A stretch of 64,000 nt of DNA from Sphingomonas rubra (GTDB lineage: Bacteria > Pseudomonadota > Alphaproteobacteria > Sphingomonadales > Sphingomonadaceae): contig NZ_FOXP01000006.1 of the NCBI RefSeq assembly GCF_900115745.1, positions 1-64,000 on the forward strand, read 5' to 3'. Shown piece after piece: positions 42,742 through 54,522 of the stretch (position 1 is its first letter; each line of letters starts with the position of its first letter). A program made the translations under genes and the position numbers. The notes below the pieces were generated by a model. That model was not told the origin of the DNA. It saw only the letters and a list, made by a program, of their open reading frames with translations, and did no database searches.

Positions 42742-43197
42742 ATGAGCAGCTTCGAGGTCGAGCAGGTCGACAGCGTCGAGACGCCGCCCAAGGCGCGCGT
42801 CGATGACGCTCCCAAGTCGGTCGAGCGCGAACGCGATTACCTGTCCGGCTTCCTCGCGCAGAAGCCGCGAGACGACGTGCCCGGTGAGCCGGGCGGCGCA
42901 TTGTACGAGGCGGTGATCGACGCACTGAAGGAAATCTACGACCCCGAGATTCCGGTCAACATCTACGATCTGGGCCTGATCTACGGCGTCGACGTGATTG
43001 ACAACGGCGAAGCGGTCGTGACCATGACGTTGACGACGCCACACTGTCCTGTGGCCGAGTCGATGCCCGCGGAAGTCGAGATGCGCGTCGCCGCCGTGCC
43101 GGGCATCTCCGTCGCCGACGTCAATCTGGTCTGGGACCCGCCATGGGACCCGCAGAAGATGTCGGACGACGCCAAACTCGAACTCGGCATGTTGTAA
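42742..43197 (+). CDS. sufT: SUF-associated MIP18/DUF59-family protein (SufT-like)
   Basis: A 151-residue protein with a variable N-terminal 45 residues and a core DUF59/MIP18 domain: ALKEIYDPEIPVNIYDLGLI, GVDVIDNGEAVVTMTLTTPH with the conserved cysteine in TTPHCP, and VADVNLVWDPPWDPQKMSDD. SufT-type proteins assist maturation of Fe-S proteins under high cluster demand. It is the penultimate gene of the SUF operon. ATG 42742 is preferred to an upstream GTG at 42724 that would overlap sufS; TAGGGAT precedes it. Confidence 0.92.
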   Translation: MSSFEVEQVDSVETPPKARVDDAPKSVERERDYLSGFLAQKPRDDVPGEPGGALYEAVIDALKEIYDPEIPVNIYDLGLIYGVDVIDNGEAVVTMTLTTPHCPVAESMPAEVEMRVAAVPGISVADVNLVWDPPWDPQKMSDDAKLELGML

Positions 43198-43198
43198 G

Positions 43199-43314
43199 CT
43201 CCCCTCCCGCTCGCGGGAGAGGCTGGGGGAGGGCCTGTCCCCCGGAATGATCGCTGGTTTTCCAGGGACAGGCCCTCCCCCGACCCCTCCCGTGGATTGG
43301 AGGGGGGAGAAGTA
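43199..43314. repeat. Interspersed repeat, family B copy 3
   Basis: An inverted repeat with arms like CTCGCGGGAGAGGCTGGGGG and CCCCCGACCCCTCCCGTGG around a second inner stem (CCTGTCCC/GGGACAGG) lies between sufT and sufA. Its end forms the GGGGGGAGA site for sufA. Confidence 0.6.
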
Positions 43315-43316
43315 AG

Positions 43317-43670
43317 ATGGCCTCCACGCTCCGTCCGCGCCCCGCGCCGCTCCTACTGACCGCATCGGCGCAGGCGCGCATCGCGGCCCTTATGGCGCGC
43401 GCGCCCGATGGGGCTCTCGGCGTCAAGCTCTCCACCCCGCGGCGTGGCTGCTCGGGCCTCGCCTACTCGGTCGACTACGTCACCGAGGCCAAACCCTTCG
43501 ACGAGCGGATCGAGACGCCCGGCGGCGTCCTGTTCGTCGACGGTGGCTCGATCCTCTATCTCGTCGGTAGCACGATGGACTGGGTGGAGGACGATTTCAC
43601 CGCCGGCTTCGTCTTCGCCAACCCCAACGCCAAGGGTGCCTGCGGCTGCGGCGAGAGTTTCACCGTCTGA
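43317..43670 (+). CDS. sufA: A-type Fe-S cluster carrier (SufA/IscA family)
   Basis: A 117-residue HesB-like carrier that shuttles clusters from the scaffold to clients. The three ligand cysteines are in the usual places: RRGCSGLAYS near residue 45, and the paired GACGCGESF near the C terminus. LFVDGGSILYLVGSTMDWVE is also diagnostic. The ATG at 43317 follows GGGGGGAGA. It closes the SUF operon. Whether it should be called SufA or IscA cannot be told, but its SUF context favours the former. Confidence 0.93.
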   Translation: MASTLRPRPAPLLLTASAQARIAALMARAPDGALGVKLSTPRRGCSGLAYSVDYVTEAKPFDERIETPGGVLFVDGGSILYLVGSTMDWVEDDFTAGFVFANPNAKGACGCGESFTV

Positions 43671-43749
43671 TCCTCATCCCTGCCGCGACACATCGCCAGA
43701 CCGGCCGCCAGCGGCTAGCGTGATCCCCGATCTGTAGAGGGGAGCTGTC

Positions 43750-45162
43750 ATGGGTGGGATGTTTCGGCGCAAGGAGATCGTGCTGCCCGAGGGGCGCGGG
43801 CGGCTGTCGCGCACGTTATCCTGGCCGCATCTGGTCGCGCTCGGCGTCGGCGCGATCGTCGGCACGGGCATCCTGACGCTGATCGGCGTGGGCGCGGACC
43901 GCGCCGGTCCAGCGGTGATCCTGTCCTTTGCCATCGCCGGCGCGATCTGCGCCTGCGCCGCGCTCGCCTATGCCGAGATGGCGACGATGATGCCGGTATC
44001 GGGCAGCGCCTATACCTACAGCTACGCGGTGCTGGGCGAGGTGATCGCCTGGGTAGTCGGGTGGAGCCTGCTGGCCGAGTACACGCTGGTCGTGGCGACC
44101 GTCGCGGTCGGTTGGTCGGGCTATATGGTCGGTTTCCTGAGCGGGCTCGGCATCCATCTGCCGGGCGCGCTCACCCACGGGCCGACGCTGGTGGACGGGG
44201 CGGTCTCCGCCTGGGGCATCAACGTGCCCGCGCTCGTCATCGTCGCCGCGGTCGCCGCTCTGCTGACGCTCGGTACGCGGGAGAGCGCGACGATCAACGC
44301 GGTGCTGGTGGTCGTCAAGCTGATCGCCCTCGCCATCTTCGTCGCGGTCGCGCTCCCCTATTTTGACGGCGCCAACCTCCAGCCCTTCTCGCCGTTCGGT
44401 TTCGCCAAGACGATGGGGAGCGACGGTGTCGAGCGCGGCGTGATGGCGGCGGCGGCGATCATCTTCTTCGCCTTCTACGGCTTCGATGCGATCTCGACCG
44501 CGGCGGAGGAGGCCAAGAAACCTGGTCGCGACCTGGCGATCGGCATCGTCGGGTCGATGATCGCTTGCGTCGCCATCTACATGGTCGTCGCCGTCGCGGC
44601 GGTCGGCGCGCTGTCCTTCGCCCGCTTCGCCGACAGCCCCGAGCCGCTGGCGCTGATCCTGCGCGAACTCGGCCGCACCGGCGTGGCTACCTTCCTCGCG
44701 GCCTCGGCGGTGATTGCGCTGCCGACGGTGATCCTCGCCTTCCTCTACGGGCAGAGCCGCATCTTCTTCGTGATGGCGCGCGACGGGCTGCTGCCGGATC
44801 GTCTTGCCAAGGTATCGGCGCGCGGGGTTCCCGTCAGGATCACGGTGTTCACCGCGGCGATCGTGATGCTCTTCGCCGGCTTCCTGCCGATCGACGCGAT
44901 CGCCGCACTGGCGAACGCGGGCACGCTGACGGCGTTCGTCGCGGTGGCGGTGTGCATGCTGGTGATGCGTCGTCGCGCGCCCGACATGGCGCGCCCATTT
45001 CGCACGCCCGCGGCCTGGCTGGTCGGCCTGGGGGCGATCGGCGGCTGTTTGTATCTGTTCGTCAGCCTGCCGACCCGGACGCAGTTGTGGTTCCTGGGCT
45101 GGAACCTGGTCGGGCTGGCGATCTATCTCCTCTACGCGCGTCACCGCGTGTCGAACGCCTGA
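43750..45162 (+). CDS. Cationic-amino-acid / APC-family permease
   Basis: A 470-residue, roughly 12-TM permease of the amino acid-polyamine-organocation superfamily. It starts with the conserved first helix stretch LVALGVGAIVGTGILTLIG, then GPAVILSFAIAGAICACAAL, GSAYTYSYAVLGEVIAWVVG, the charged loop region EEAKKPGRDLAIGIVGSMIA, and QSRIFFVMARDGLLPDRLAK. It resembles the CAT (cationic amino acid transporter) branch; the actual substrate is uncertain. ATG 43750 follows AGGGGAGCTGTC. A shared hairpin separates it from the convergent acnA. Confidence 0.9.
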   Translation: MGGMFRRKEIVLPEGRGRLSRTLSWPHLVALGVGAIVGTGILTLIGVGADRAGPAVILSFAIAGAICACAALAYAEMATMMPVSGSAYTYSYAVLGEVIAWVVGWSLLAEYTLVVATVAVGWSGYMVGFLSGLGIHLPGALTHGPTLVDGAVSAWGINVPALVIVAAVAALLTLGTRESATINAVLVVVKLIALAIFVAVALPYFDGANLQPFSPFGFAKTMGSDGVERGVMAAAAIIFFAFYGFDAISTAAEEAKKPGRDLAIGIVGSMIACVAIYMVVAVAAVGALSFARFADSPEPLALILRELGRTGVATFLAASAVIALPTVILAFLYGQSRIFFVMARDGLLPDRLAKVSARGVPVRITVFTAAIVMLFAGFLPIDAIAALANAGTLTAFVAVAVCMLVMRRRAPDMARPFRTPAAWLVGLGAIGGCLYLFVSLPTRTQLWFLGWNLVGLAIYLLYARHRVSNA

Positions 45163-45173
45163 GTTCGGGCATG

Positions 45174-45209
45174 CGAAGGGCGGCGGGGCCGAAACCCCAC
45201 CGCTCTTCG
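45174..45209. terminator. Bidirectional-type hairpin between permease and aconitase
   Basis: An imperfect 14- to 15-bp stem (CGAAGGGCGGCGGGG, six-base loop, CCCCACCGCTCTTCG) lies between the convergent stops of the permease and acnA. It is symmetrical enough to act in both directions; no long T run follows. Confidence 0.55.
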
Positions 45210-45223
45210 TCGATCCCCGGTGC

Positions 45224-47911
<2,688 letters not shown>

Positions 47912-48069
47912 GGGGGTCCTTGGCTGACGGGCGCGCGAGGGCATGCGCGCGAGGGGAAGGGGATCGCCGCGGGCGATAGCAGGGGGCGGGGGGTTGGGGA
48001 AGGGCGGGGGAGTTTGCATTGTCACGCACATACCGTCATTAACCTGCCCGCAGCTGAAGGGCGTGGGAC

Positions 48070-49341
48070 GTGAAACTGCGGCGATTGACGATCGACGGCT
48101 ACAAGGCGCTGGACGATCTCTCGTTCGATATGCCCTATAACCTGCTTTTCCTGATCGGCACTAACGGTGCGGGTAAGAGTTCGGTGCTGCAGGCATTGTC
48201 CTTCGTGCGCGCATTCGCGAGCGGGAACGTCGATCAATTCATCTCGGATCGACAGTGGAAGTGGAGCGACGTCCGGCCACGCAAGAACCTTCGACCGGTG
48301 GGGAAAAGCGGCCGGGTGCGCGTGCTGCCGACCAAGAACCTGCAATTTCGCCTGCTGCTCGAACCCGAGACCGGCCATTCCATCGTGTGGGAGTTCAGCT
48401 GGAGCTACGTCGCGCAGCAGACGATGTCCGAGCAGATTTGGGACGTGGCACCGGACGCCGCGCCGCGCCGTATCTTCTCCTACGCGCGATCGACCCGCGT
48501 CAGTCCGGAGTCGTCGTCCGACAGCATCAAGGTGGACGACCTTCGGTTTCCCGGATCGGCGATGGCCCTGCTGCCGGTCGGCGCGATCAGCGAGGGACGG
48601 GCCGATGCGGCAATATTGAACGCGATCCGGAACTGGGCTCGCGGCATCACCTCGCTGGAACTGCTAAGCCCCGTCGCAATGCGCCGCAACACAAGGGGGC
48701 AGCCTCGCGACATTGGACCCAGAGGCGAGCGGCTCGCCGGATTTCTCGCCGCGCTGGGCCCGGCGGGGCGGGCACGGCTGGTGGATCGGCTGTCGACGTT
48801 CTACCCGTTGAGCGGCTTGGATGCCACGCGCAAGACGGCAGGCTGGATCGACGTACGCATCCAGGAGCCGTTCACCAATATCGCGCGTTTCACGCCGACG
48901 CATATGAGCGACGGGTTTCTGCGTATCCTGGCGTTGTGCGCGATTCCGGATTTCGCCGAGGACGTCAGCATGGTGCTGCTGGACGAGGTGGAGGACGGGA
49001 TCGAGCCGCATATTCTTCCCGACCTCATCCGCTCGATAGCCGGCCAATCGCAGGCGCAGCTGCTGATGACCTCACATTCGCCGTTGCTGGTCAACTTCTT
49101 CGATGCCGACGAAATCAGGTTTCTGACGCGTGATGACGACGGCAGCACGATCATCGCGGAAACGGCGGACATGAAGTCGTTCGCGTCGTCGGCGCAATTT
49201 CTGGGCGTCGGCGAGATATGGGCGAATACCGCCGCCGACCGGCTTTCACGCGAAGCGCGACGATCCGACCGGCAAAGCGCCGGGAGGGACGATTCGACCG
49301 ATGTCGAGCGCATCCGGCGGTTCGCGGCGGCGCGCTCGTGA
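48070..49341 (+). CDS. AAA-type (SMC/OLD-like) ATPase, first gene of an AAA/TOPRIM-like pair
   Basis: A 423-residue P-loop ATPase of the AAA_15/AAA_21 (OLD-like) type. Walker [10 protein letters not shown] (residues 30-38) sits close to the N terminus; the signature-like segment is [13 protein letters not shown] (278-290), Walker B is [12 protein letters not shown] (302-313), and the H-switch is [16 protein letters not shown] (333-348). The middle region is long and has no recognisable domain. A basic linker ([18 protein letters not shown]) ends the protein. GTG 48070 is the start. The stop overlaps the next gene by 4 bases (GTGA). The pair is in one operon, in a stretch of low similarity to housekeeping neighbours. 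Ligand or trigger is unknown. Confidence 0.85.
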   Translation: MKLRRLTIDGYKALDDLSFDMPYNLLFLIGTNGAGKSSVLQALSFVRAFASGNVDQFISDRQWKWSDVRPRKNLRPVGKSGRVRVLPTKNLQFRLLLEPETGHSIVWEFSWSYVAQQTMSEQIWDVAPDAAPRRIFSYARSTRVSPESSSDSIKVDDLRFPGSAMALLPVGAISEGRADAAILNAIRNWARGITSLELLSPVAMRRNTRGQPRDIGPRGERLAGFLAALGPAGRARLVDRLSTFYPLSGLDATRKTAGWIDVRIQEPFTNIARFTPTHMSDGFLRILALCAIPDFAEDVSMVLLDEVEDGIEPHILPDLIRSIAGQSQAQLLMTSHSPLLVNFFDADEIRFLTRDDDGSTIIAETADMKSFASSAQFLGVGEIWANTAADRLSREARRSDRQSAGRDDSTDVERIRRFAAARS

Positions 49342-50009
49342 CGGTGCTGCTATGCGGGGAAGGATTCCACGACGTCGGGCGGCGGGACTGGGATCGCCGA
49401 GCGGGCGCTGACAGAACGAAGGAAGGATGGATGCAGCCGATCGTGGCGGCGCTGATCGGTCCTTGCGAGACGATCGCCCGGCGGCACCGAGAACTGGTGA
49501 CGTTTCCGGGCAAGCAGGGCGGCCTGCCTGGCCAGGCGCGCAAGGCCGCGCTCGCGCGCGTGATGGCCGACGGCCTGCAATGCTCCGCATTGATCTACGC
49601 GACTGACGCCGACAGTAACGATCCCGCCGAGCGCGCGATGGTCGTCGCGGAGGTCGAGGCCGGGCTGGCATCGATCGACAACGACGTGGCTGCGGTCGCC
49701 TGCGTTCCCATGGGCACTTCCGAGGCATGGTTGCTGGCGGATGAGGCGGCGTGGCAGGGGGTAGGCCTGCGTGACGGACGTGCCCTCCCCGCAGCGTCGC
49801 CCGAGACGTTGTGGGGACGGCCCCGCGATCAGGCTGGCCAGCACCCGAAGGTCGTATTCGAGAGAGTCTGCGCGTCGGCGAACATCGAAGCCGATATGGC
49901 GATCAGGCGCGACATCGCGCACCTTTCCGATCTCGACACGATCGGCCGGCGATGCCCAGTCAGCTTTCCACCCTTCGCGGCGGCGGTGCGGGCCTTGATC
50001 GCTCCATAA
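49338..50009 (+). CDS. TOPRIM/DUF4276-like protein, partner of the upstream ATPase
   Basis: A 223-residue protein that reads as a TOPRIM-like nuclease/RNase-type domain: an N-terminal beta strand ending in Glu8 ([12 protein letters not shown]), a central strand with the acidic DxD at Asp90 and Asp92 (ALIYATDADSND), and the characteristic late EAWLLAD (129-135) found in DUF4276/DUF3226-like proteins. The acidic residues fit metal-dependent catalysis. The GTG at 49338 overlaps the stop of the ATPase gene by GTGA, so the two are translationally coupled and probably made in fixed ratio. The architecture parallels ATPase plus TOPRIM pairs such as the split OLD systems and PARIS, but it is not shown to be one. 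Confidence 0.72.
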   Translation: MTVLLCGEGFHDVGRRDWDRRAGADRTKEGWMQPIVAALIGPCETIARRHRELVTFPGKQGGLPGQARKAALARVMADGLQCSALIYATDADSNDPAERAMVVAEVEAGLASIDNDVAAVACVPMGTSEAWLLADEAAWQGVGLRDGRALPAASPETLWGRPRDQAGQHPKVVFERVCASANIEADMAIRRDIAHLSDLDTIGRRCPVSFPPFAAAVRALIAP

Positions 50010-50100
50010 ACCGGGGGAACAAACCGTAGCGATACCCCTGTCCTACAAGCCCAGACCTGCGATATATGGTTCGCTCCTTTGCAACAGGGGAGCACAGAAC

Positions 50101-50634
50101 ATGGAGGACATCCTACCGCCGGAGAAGGCGCCGCGGGTGCGGCATGACGGGTGGACGGTGGCGCGGCAGACGGCGTTCTGCGAGGCGCTGGCGAAGAGCG
50201 GGTCGGTGACGGACGCGTGCGAGGTGGTCGGCAAGTCGACGACCTCCGCCTACAAGGCGCGCGAGCGGGTGCGCGGTTTTCGCAACCGCTGGGACGATGC
50301 CGTCGATGCGTCGCGGCCGTCGATCGAGTCGGAGGTGCGGCGGCGCGCGGTGGAGGGCTGGGACGAGCCGATCTTCCAGGGCGGCAAGCAGGTCGGCGTG
50401 CGGCGGCGCTATTCCGACACGTTGCTCAAGGCATTGTACCAGCGCGGGGTAGAGACGCCGCCGGAGATGAACGTGAAGAACGTTCCGATCGACGAGCTGG
50501 AGGCGTCGCTGCTGCGCAAGCTGGGGGCGCTCAAGCGCCGGTTGGAACGGGAGGCGACGGAGGAGAAGGCCGCCGCGGGCGCCGCGGCGGCGGAGGCGGC
50601 GGACCGGATGCGGGCGGCGGGACTGTGTCCCTGA
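50101..50634 (+). CDS. Terminase small-subunit-like HTH protein
   Basis: A 177-residue protein with an N-terminal helix-turn-helix of the kind seen in phage terminase small subunits: RQTAFCEALAKSGSVTDACE, VVGKSTTSAYKARERV, followed by WDDAVDASRPSIESEVRRRA and a region PIFQGGKQVGVRRRYSDTLL that is common in sphingomonad phage-related proteins. The C terminus is a Glu/Arg/Ala-rich coiled coil. No large terminase, portal or capsid gene is near, so it is either a prophage remnant or a host protein of the same fold. ATG 50101. Confidence 0.7.
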   Translation: MEDILPPEKAPRVRHDGWTVARQTAFCEALAKSGSVTDACEVVGKSTTSAYKARERVRGFRNRWDDAVDASRPSIESEVRRRAVEGWDEPIFQGGKQVGVRRRYSDTLLKALYQRGVETPPEMNVKNVPIDELEASLLRKLGALKRRLEREATEEKAAAGAAAAEAADRMRAAGLCP

Positions 50635-50721
50635 ACGACCGCCGGGAAGGGGCCGGGGAGGGGACGGGGATCGGGGGTGCCGCTCGGCCGTTGGGGACGG
50701 ACCATCCCAGGAGAGACGCCC

Positions 50722-51012
50722 ATGCCGACCGAGCAGCCGAACAACCAGCCGACCGACACCGCGCCGCAGCCGCTCGACGGGGAGAGCGCCGCGGCGGTGC
50801 TGTCCGACGGGCGGATGGACGATGCGCCGGGCGGCGGCGGGCTGATGGTGGCGGGCGCGGGCGGTGCCGATGCCGGCACGGCGATGGGCAAGGCGGGCGC
50901 GGCGACTCCCAACAGCCCGATCGATGCCGAACTGCCGCACGGCGGCGGCGAGGAACTGGCGGAGAAGGAGGCGCAGACGCGCGCGCTGGGGGACGAACCG
51001 TCGAACGAGTAG
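50722..51012 (+). CDS. Small acidic low-complexity protein, unknown function
   Basis: A 96-residue protein, Gly/Ala/Asp-rich and disordered-looking (MPTEQPNNQPTDTAPQPLDG, then GGGGLMVAGAGGADAGTAMG, ending ELAEKEAQTRALGDEPSNE). It starts at an ATG with a strong AGGAGAGA site nine bases upstream, so it is probably translated. No family or motif is recognised. It follows the terminase-like gene after about 90 bases. The 162 bases from here to the P450 start contain no feature that I could identify. Confidence 0.55.
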   Translation: MPTEQPNNQPTDTAPQPLDGESAAAVLSDGRMDDAPGGGGLMVAGAGGADAGTAMGKAGAATPNSPIDAELPHGGGEELAEKEAQTRALGDEPSNE

Positions 51013-51174
51013 GGCTGGCCGTCGCCGCGGGCGGGGGGCGGGCCGGAAACTTCTCGCCGGCCGACGCTACGTCCCGCGGCGTTGGAGAGCCGAGGGGCCC
51101 GGCGCGGGGGTGATCGCCTCTCGCCGCCGGCTTGCGCCGTCGCCGCGCGCGTGCTCGGATGCGCGGCGGGAGAG

Positions 51175-54100
51175 ATGAGCATGGCGACGCGTCCGAGCAT
51201 TCCGAGCCCGCCGGGTCTGCCGGTCGTCGGGCACCTGCACCAGATCGCGCGCGCCGGGCTGGTCGGGCATCTGCTCAAGGTCGGGCGGGACTATCCGGAC
51301 GGGTTGTTCAAGCTGCGTTTCGGGTCGCGGCTGGGCATCTTCACGGTCGATCCCGACATCGTCGCCGAACTCTCCGACGAGACGCGGTTCCGCAAGATGC
51401 CGGGGCCGGCGCTGCGCGTGGTGCGGCGGTTCGCGGGCGACGGGCTGTTCACCGCGTTCGGCGACGAGCCCAACTGGGGCAAGGCGCACCGCATCCTGCT
51501 GCCCGCCTTCTCGCAGCGGGCGATGCGCGGTTATTTCGACATGATCGTCGAGGTGTGCGACCAGCTGGTCGCCAAGTGGCGGCGCGCGAGCGGCACGGAC
51601 GTGCTGGTCGCCGACGACATGACGCGGCTGACGCTCGATTCGATCGCGATCGCGGGCTTCGGGCACCGGTTCGACAGTTTCGCGCGGGAGGAGCTGGACA
51701 GTTTCCTGCTCGCGCTCGGCCGGGCGCTGGGGACGACGCTGTCGATGGTGACGCGGCTGCCGGTGCAGAACCGCTTCGCCCGGAAGGGACAGCGGCAGTA
51801 CGACGCCGATATCGACGAGATGAACGCGCTGGTCGACGGGATCATCGCCGATCGCCGCCGGAATCCGACCGACGGGCGCGACCTGCTCAACCTGATGCTG
51901 ACCGCGTTCGACCCGGAGACGGGCGAGCGGCTGGACGACGTCAACATCCGATACCAGGTGCTGACCTTCCTGATCGCGGGGCACGAGACGACAAGCGGCA
52001 TGCTGACCTTCGCGTTCAGCTACCTGCTGCGCAACCCGGCGGTGCTGGCGCAATGTTACGCCGAGGTGGACCGGGTGATGCCGGGGGACGCGCGGCCCGA
52101 TTACGCGCAGGTGGCGCGGCTGGAGGTGATCGAGCGGGTGCTGAAGGAGGCGCTGCGGCTGTGGCCGACGGCGCCGGCCTTCACGCTGGCGCCGTTCGAG
52201 GACGAGCTGGTGGGCGGCCGGTGGCTGCTGAAGAAGGATCGGCCGGTCAACGTCTTCGCCGCCGGGCTGCACCGCAATCCCAAGGCGTGGGACCGGCCCG
52301 ACGAGTTCGACATCGACCGCTGGCTGCCCGACAAGGAGGCGGCGCATCATCCGCACGGGAGCAAGCCGTTCGGCAACGGCGCGCGCGCGTGCATCGGGCG
52401 GCAGTTCGCGATGGTGGAGGCCAAGATCGCGATGGCGATGCTGCTGCGCGCCTTCACGATCGCCGATCCGCATGGATACCGGCTGACGATCAAGGAGACG
52501 CTGTCGATCAAGCCCGACGCGTTCTTCATGCGCGTGCGCGAGCGGCAGCCGCACGAGCGGCTCTCGCTCGGCGCGACCCAGACGGCGGCCGAGGAGGAGG
52601 TCGGCGCGGTCGCGGGCACGGGAAGGCGGTTCGCGGTGCTGTACGGATCGTCGCTGGGCACCGCGCGCGACATCGCCGAGGAGATCGCCGAGCGGGCGCG
52701 CGTCGACGGGTTCGATGTGGTCGTGCGGTCGATGGACGACAGCTTCAAGGGCGGGGCGGCGCCGGAGGACCGGGTGCTGGTGGTCGTCACCGCGACCTAT
52801 AACGGCCGCGCGCCCGACAGCGCGGTGGAGGTGGAGCGCGCGCTGGACGCGGGGGCGTTCGCGGGGGCGAGCTGGCCCGACGCGCAGTACGCGGTGCTGG
52901 GCATCGGCAACAGCCAGTGGCCCAATTACCAGTTCTTCCCCAAGCGGATCGACGCGGCGCTGGCGGCGACCGGCGCGACGCGGCTGGTGGCGCGCGCGGA
53001 AGCGGACGGGCAGGGCGATTTCGACGGTGCGGTGGCCGGCTTCGTCCGCGACCTGTGGCGCGCGCTGGGCGCGGAGGCGGGGCCGAACGAGGGCGACCGC
53101 GCGGCGCGGCTGACGCTGACGGCGGTCGACGCCGATGCGGCCCGCATGGGCGCGCTGCCCGAGCACGCGCAGCGGCTGGAGGTGGTCGCCAATGACGAGC
53201 TGGTGCGCCCTGCCGACGGATTGTGGGACTTCGCGCAGGAGCCGCCGCGGCCGTCGACCCGGCTGATCCGGCTGCGACTGCCGGAGGGGCAGACTTATCG
53301 GACGGGCGACCATGTCGCGGTGTACGCGCGCAACCGGCCCGAACTGGTGGAGCGGGTGATCGCGCGGCTCGACCTCCACGGCGACGAGCAGGTGCGGGTG
53401 GACGGCGCCGGCGGGCGGTTCCGGCATTTGCCGCTGGGGCAGCAGGTGAGCGTGCGGCAGTTGCTGACCGACTTCGTCGAACTGTCCGACCCCGTGTCGA
53501 AGCGCGCGCTGGCGGCGTTGCGCGAGGGCACGCGCTGCCCGGCGAGCAGGGAGGCGCTGGCGGCGCTGGAGGCGGACTACGACGCCGCGGTCGGCGCCCG
53601 GCGGCTGTCGCTGGTCGACGTGCTCGACCGGACGCCGGCGGCGTCCGCGACGCTGGCCGAGCTGGTCGAATGGTCGGCGGCCATTGCCCCGCGCTTCTAC
53701 TCGATCGCGTCCACGCCGCTGAACGACGACCGGGTCGCGGACCTGATCGTCGGCACGACGGCGGCGCCCGCCTGGTCGGGCCTGGGCGAGCATCGCGGCT
53801 TCGCGTCCACCTACATGGCGGAGGTGGCGCCGGGCGAGCGCGTGTTCGGCTACGTCCGGCGGCCCAATCCGCCCTTCGCGCCGCCGGCCGACCCGGCCAC
53901 GCCGACGATCCTGATCGGACCCGGCACGGGCTTTGCCCCCTTGCGCGGTTTCCTGGCCGAGCGGGCGGCGCAACGAGCGGCGGGCGAGGAGGTGGGCCGG
54001 TCGCTGCTCGTCTTCGGATGCCGCCATCCCGAGCACGACTGGTTGTGCCGGGACGAGATGGAGCGCTGGCAGGCGGACGGCGTCGCCGAGCTGCTGCTCG

Positions 54101-54366
54101 CCTTTTCCGCGTGGCGGCAGCATCCGTGGCGCTTCGTCCAGGACGCTTTGTGGGCGGAGCAGGAGAAGGTGTGGGCGCTGATCGAGGCGGGCGCGAGCAT
54201 CTACGTCTGCGGCGACGGGCGCTTCATGGCGCCGGCGGTGCGCGACACGCTGATCCGCATCTGGATGCAGGCGACCGGCGGCGAGCACGCGCAAGGGTCG
54301 GCGTGGCTGGAGGAGATGATCGCCGGCGGACGGTTCCACCAGGACGTGTTCGGTTTCGGCAAATAG
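51175..54366 (+). CDS. Cytochrome P450 / NADPH-P450 reductase fusion (CYP102-like)
   Basis: A 1063-residue self-sufficient monooxygenase. Residues 1-460 are a P450: oxygen-activation I helix AGHETT (268-273), ExxR (Glu325-Arg328), and haem ligand Cys406 in PFGNGARACIGRQFA. A flavodoxin domain follows (VLYGSSLGTARDIAEEIAER, FMN loop; VTATYNGRAPDS), then an FAD/NADPH-binding reductase domain (RFYSIASTPL, LIGPGTGFAPLRGFLAERA, VFGCRHPEHDWLCRDEM). It most resembles the Bacillus P450 BM3 type that hydroxylates fatty acids, which is an inference for the substrate. ATG 51175 follows GCGGGAGAG. It has no visible TetR-type regulator beside it. Confidence 0.95.
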   Translation: MSMATRPSIPSPPGLPVVGHLHQIARAGLVGHLLKVGRDYPDGLFKLRFGSRLGIFTVDPDIVAELSDETRFRKMPGPALRVVRRFAGDGLFTAFGDEPNWGKAHRILLPAFSQRAMRGYFDMIVEVCDQLVAKWRRASGTDVLVADDMTRLTLDSIAIAGFGHRFDSFAREELDSFLLALGRALGTTLSMVTRLPVQNRFARKGQRQYDADIDEMNALVDGIIADRRRNPTDGRDLLNLMLTAFDPETGERLDDVNIRYQVLTFLIAGHETTSGMLTFAFSYLLRNPAVLAQCYAEVDRVMPGDARPDYAQVARLEVIERVLKEALRLWPTAPAFTLAPFEDELVGGRWLLKKDRPVNVFAAGLHRNPKAWDRPDEFDIDRWLPDKEAAHHPHGSKPFGNGARACIGRQFAMVEAKIAMAMLLRAFTIADPHGYRLTIKETLSIKPDAFFMRVRERQPHERLSLGATQTAAEEEVGAVAGTGRRFAVLYGSSLGTARDIAEEIAERARVDGFDVVVRSMDDSFKGGAAPEDRVLVVVTATYNGRAPDSAVEVERALDAGAFAGASWPDAQYAVLGIGNSQWPNYQFFPKRIDAALAATGATRLVARAEADGQGDFDGAVAGFVRDLWRALGAEAGPNEGDRAARLTLTAVDADAARMGALPEHAQRLEVVANDELVRPADGLWDFAQEPPRPSTRLIRLRLPEGQTYRTGDHVAVYARNRPELVERVIARLDLHGDEQVRVDGAGGRFRHLPLGQQVSVRQLLTDFVELSDPVSKRALAALREGTRCPASREALAALEADYDAAVGARRLSLVDVLDRTPAASATLAELVEWSAAIAPRFYSIASTPLNDDRVADLIVGTTAAPAWSGLGEHRGFASTYMAEVAPGERVFGYVRRPNPPFAPPADPATPTILIGPGTGFAPLRGFLAERAAQRAAGEEVGRSLLVFGCRHPEHDWLCRDEMERWQADGVAELLLAFSAWRQHPWRFVQDALWAEQEKVWALIEAGASIYVCGDGRFMAPAVRDTLIRIWMQATGGEHAQGSAWLEEMIAGGRFHQDVFGFGK

Positions 54367-54390
54367 CGGGGGGAGCCTTATGCCTGAGCC

Positions 54391-54457
54391 GTCCGTGCTG
54401 AGCACAGTCGAAGCACCTTGTGGAGGCGTGCCCTTCGACTTCGCTCAGGGCGAACGG
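54391..54457. repeat. Interspersed repeat, family D copy 2
   Basis: An inverted repeat with arms GTCCGTGCTGAGCACAGTCG and ...GCCCTTCGACTTCGCTCAGG, just downstream of the P450 gene. It matches the copy at 17279 and has no gene. Confidence 0.6.
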
Positions 54458-54522
54458 AGGTGAACATATTTGGTGGAATTCAGGTCTAGCGGGCCGAGCG
54501 GCGGCCGGCGAGCGACCCGTGC

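Noticed and set aside
48070..50009. Calling the ATPase/TOPRIM-like pair PARIS, Gabija or OLD outright
   Set aside because: Only motif-level similarity is visible; no profile match could be run, and the second protein resembles DUF4276 more than DUF4435.
51067..54405. A minus-strand open frame of 1112 codons opposite the P450 fusion
   Set aside because: It is Arg/Leu/Pro-rich, has no recognisable domain, and is an antisense shadow of a gene with full P450 and reductase motifs in very GC-rich DNA.
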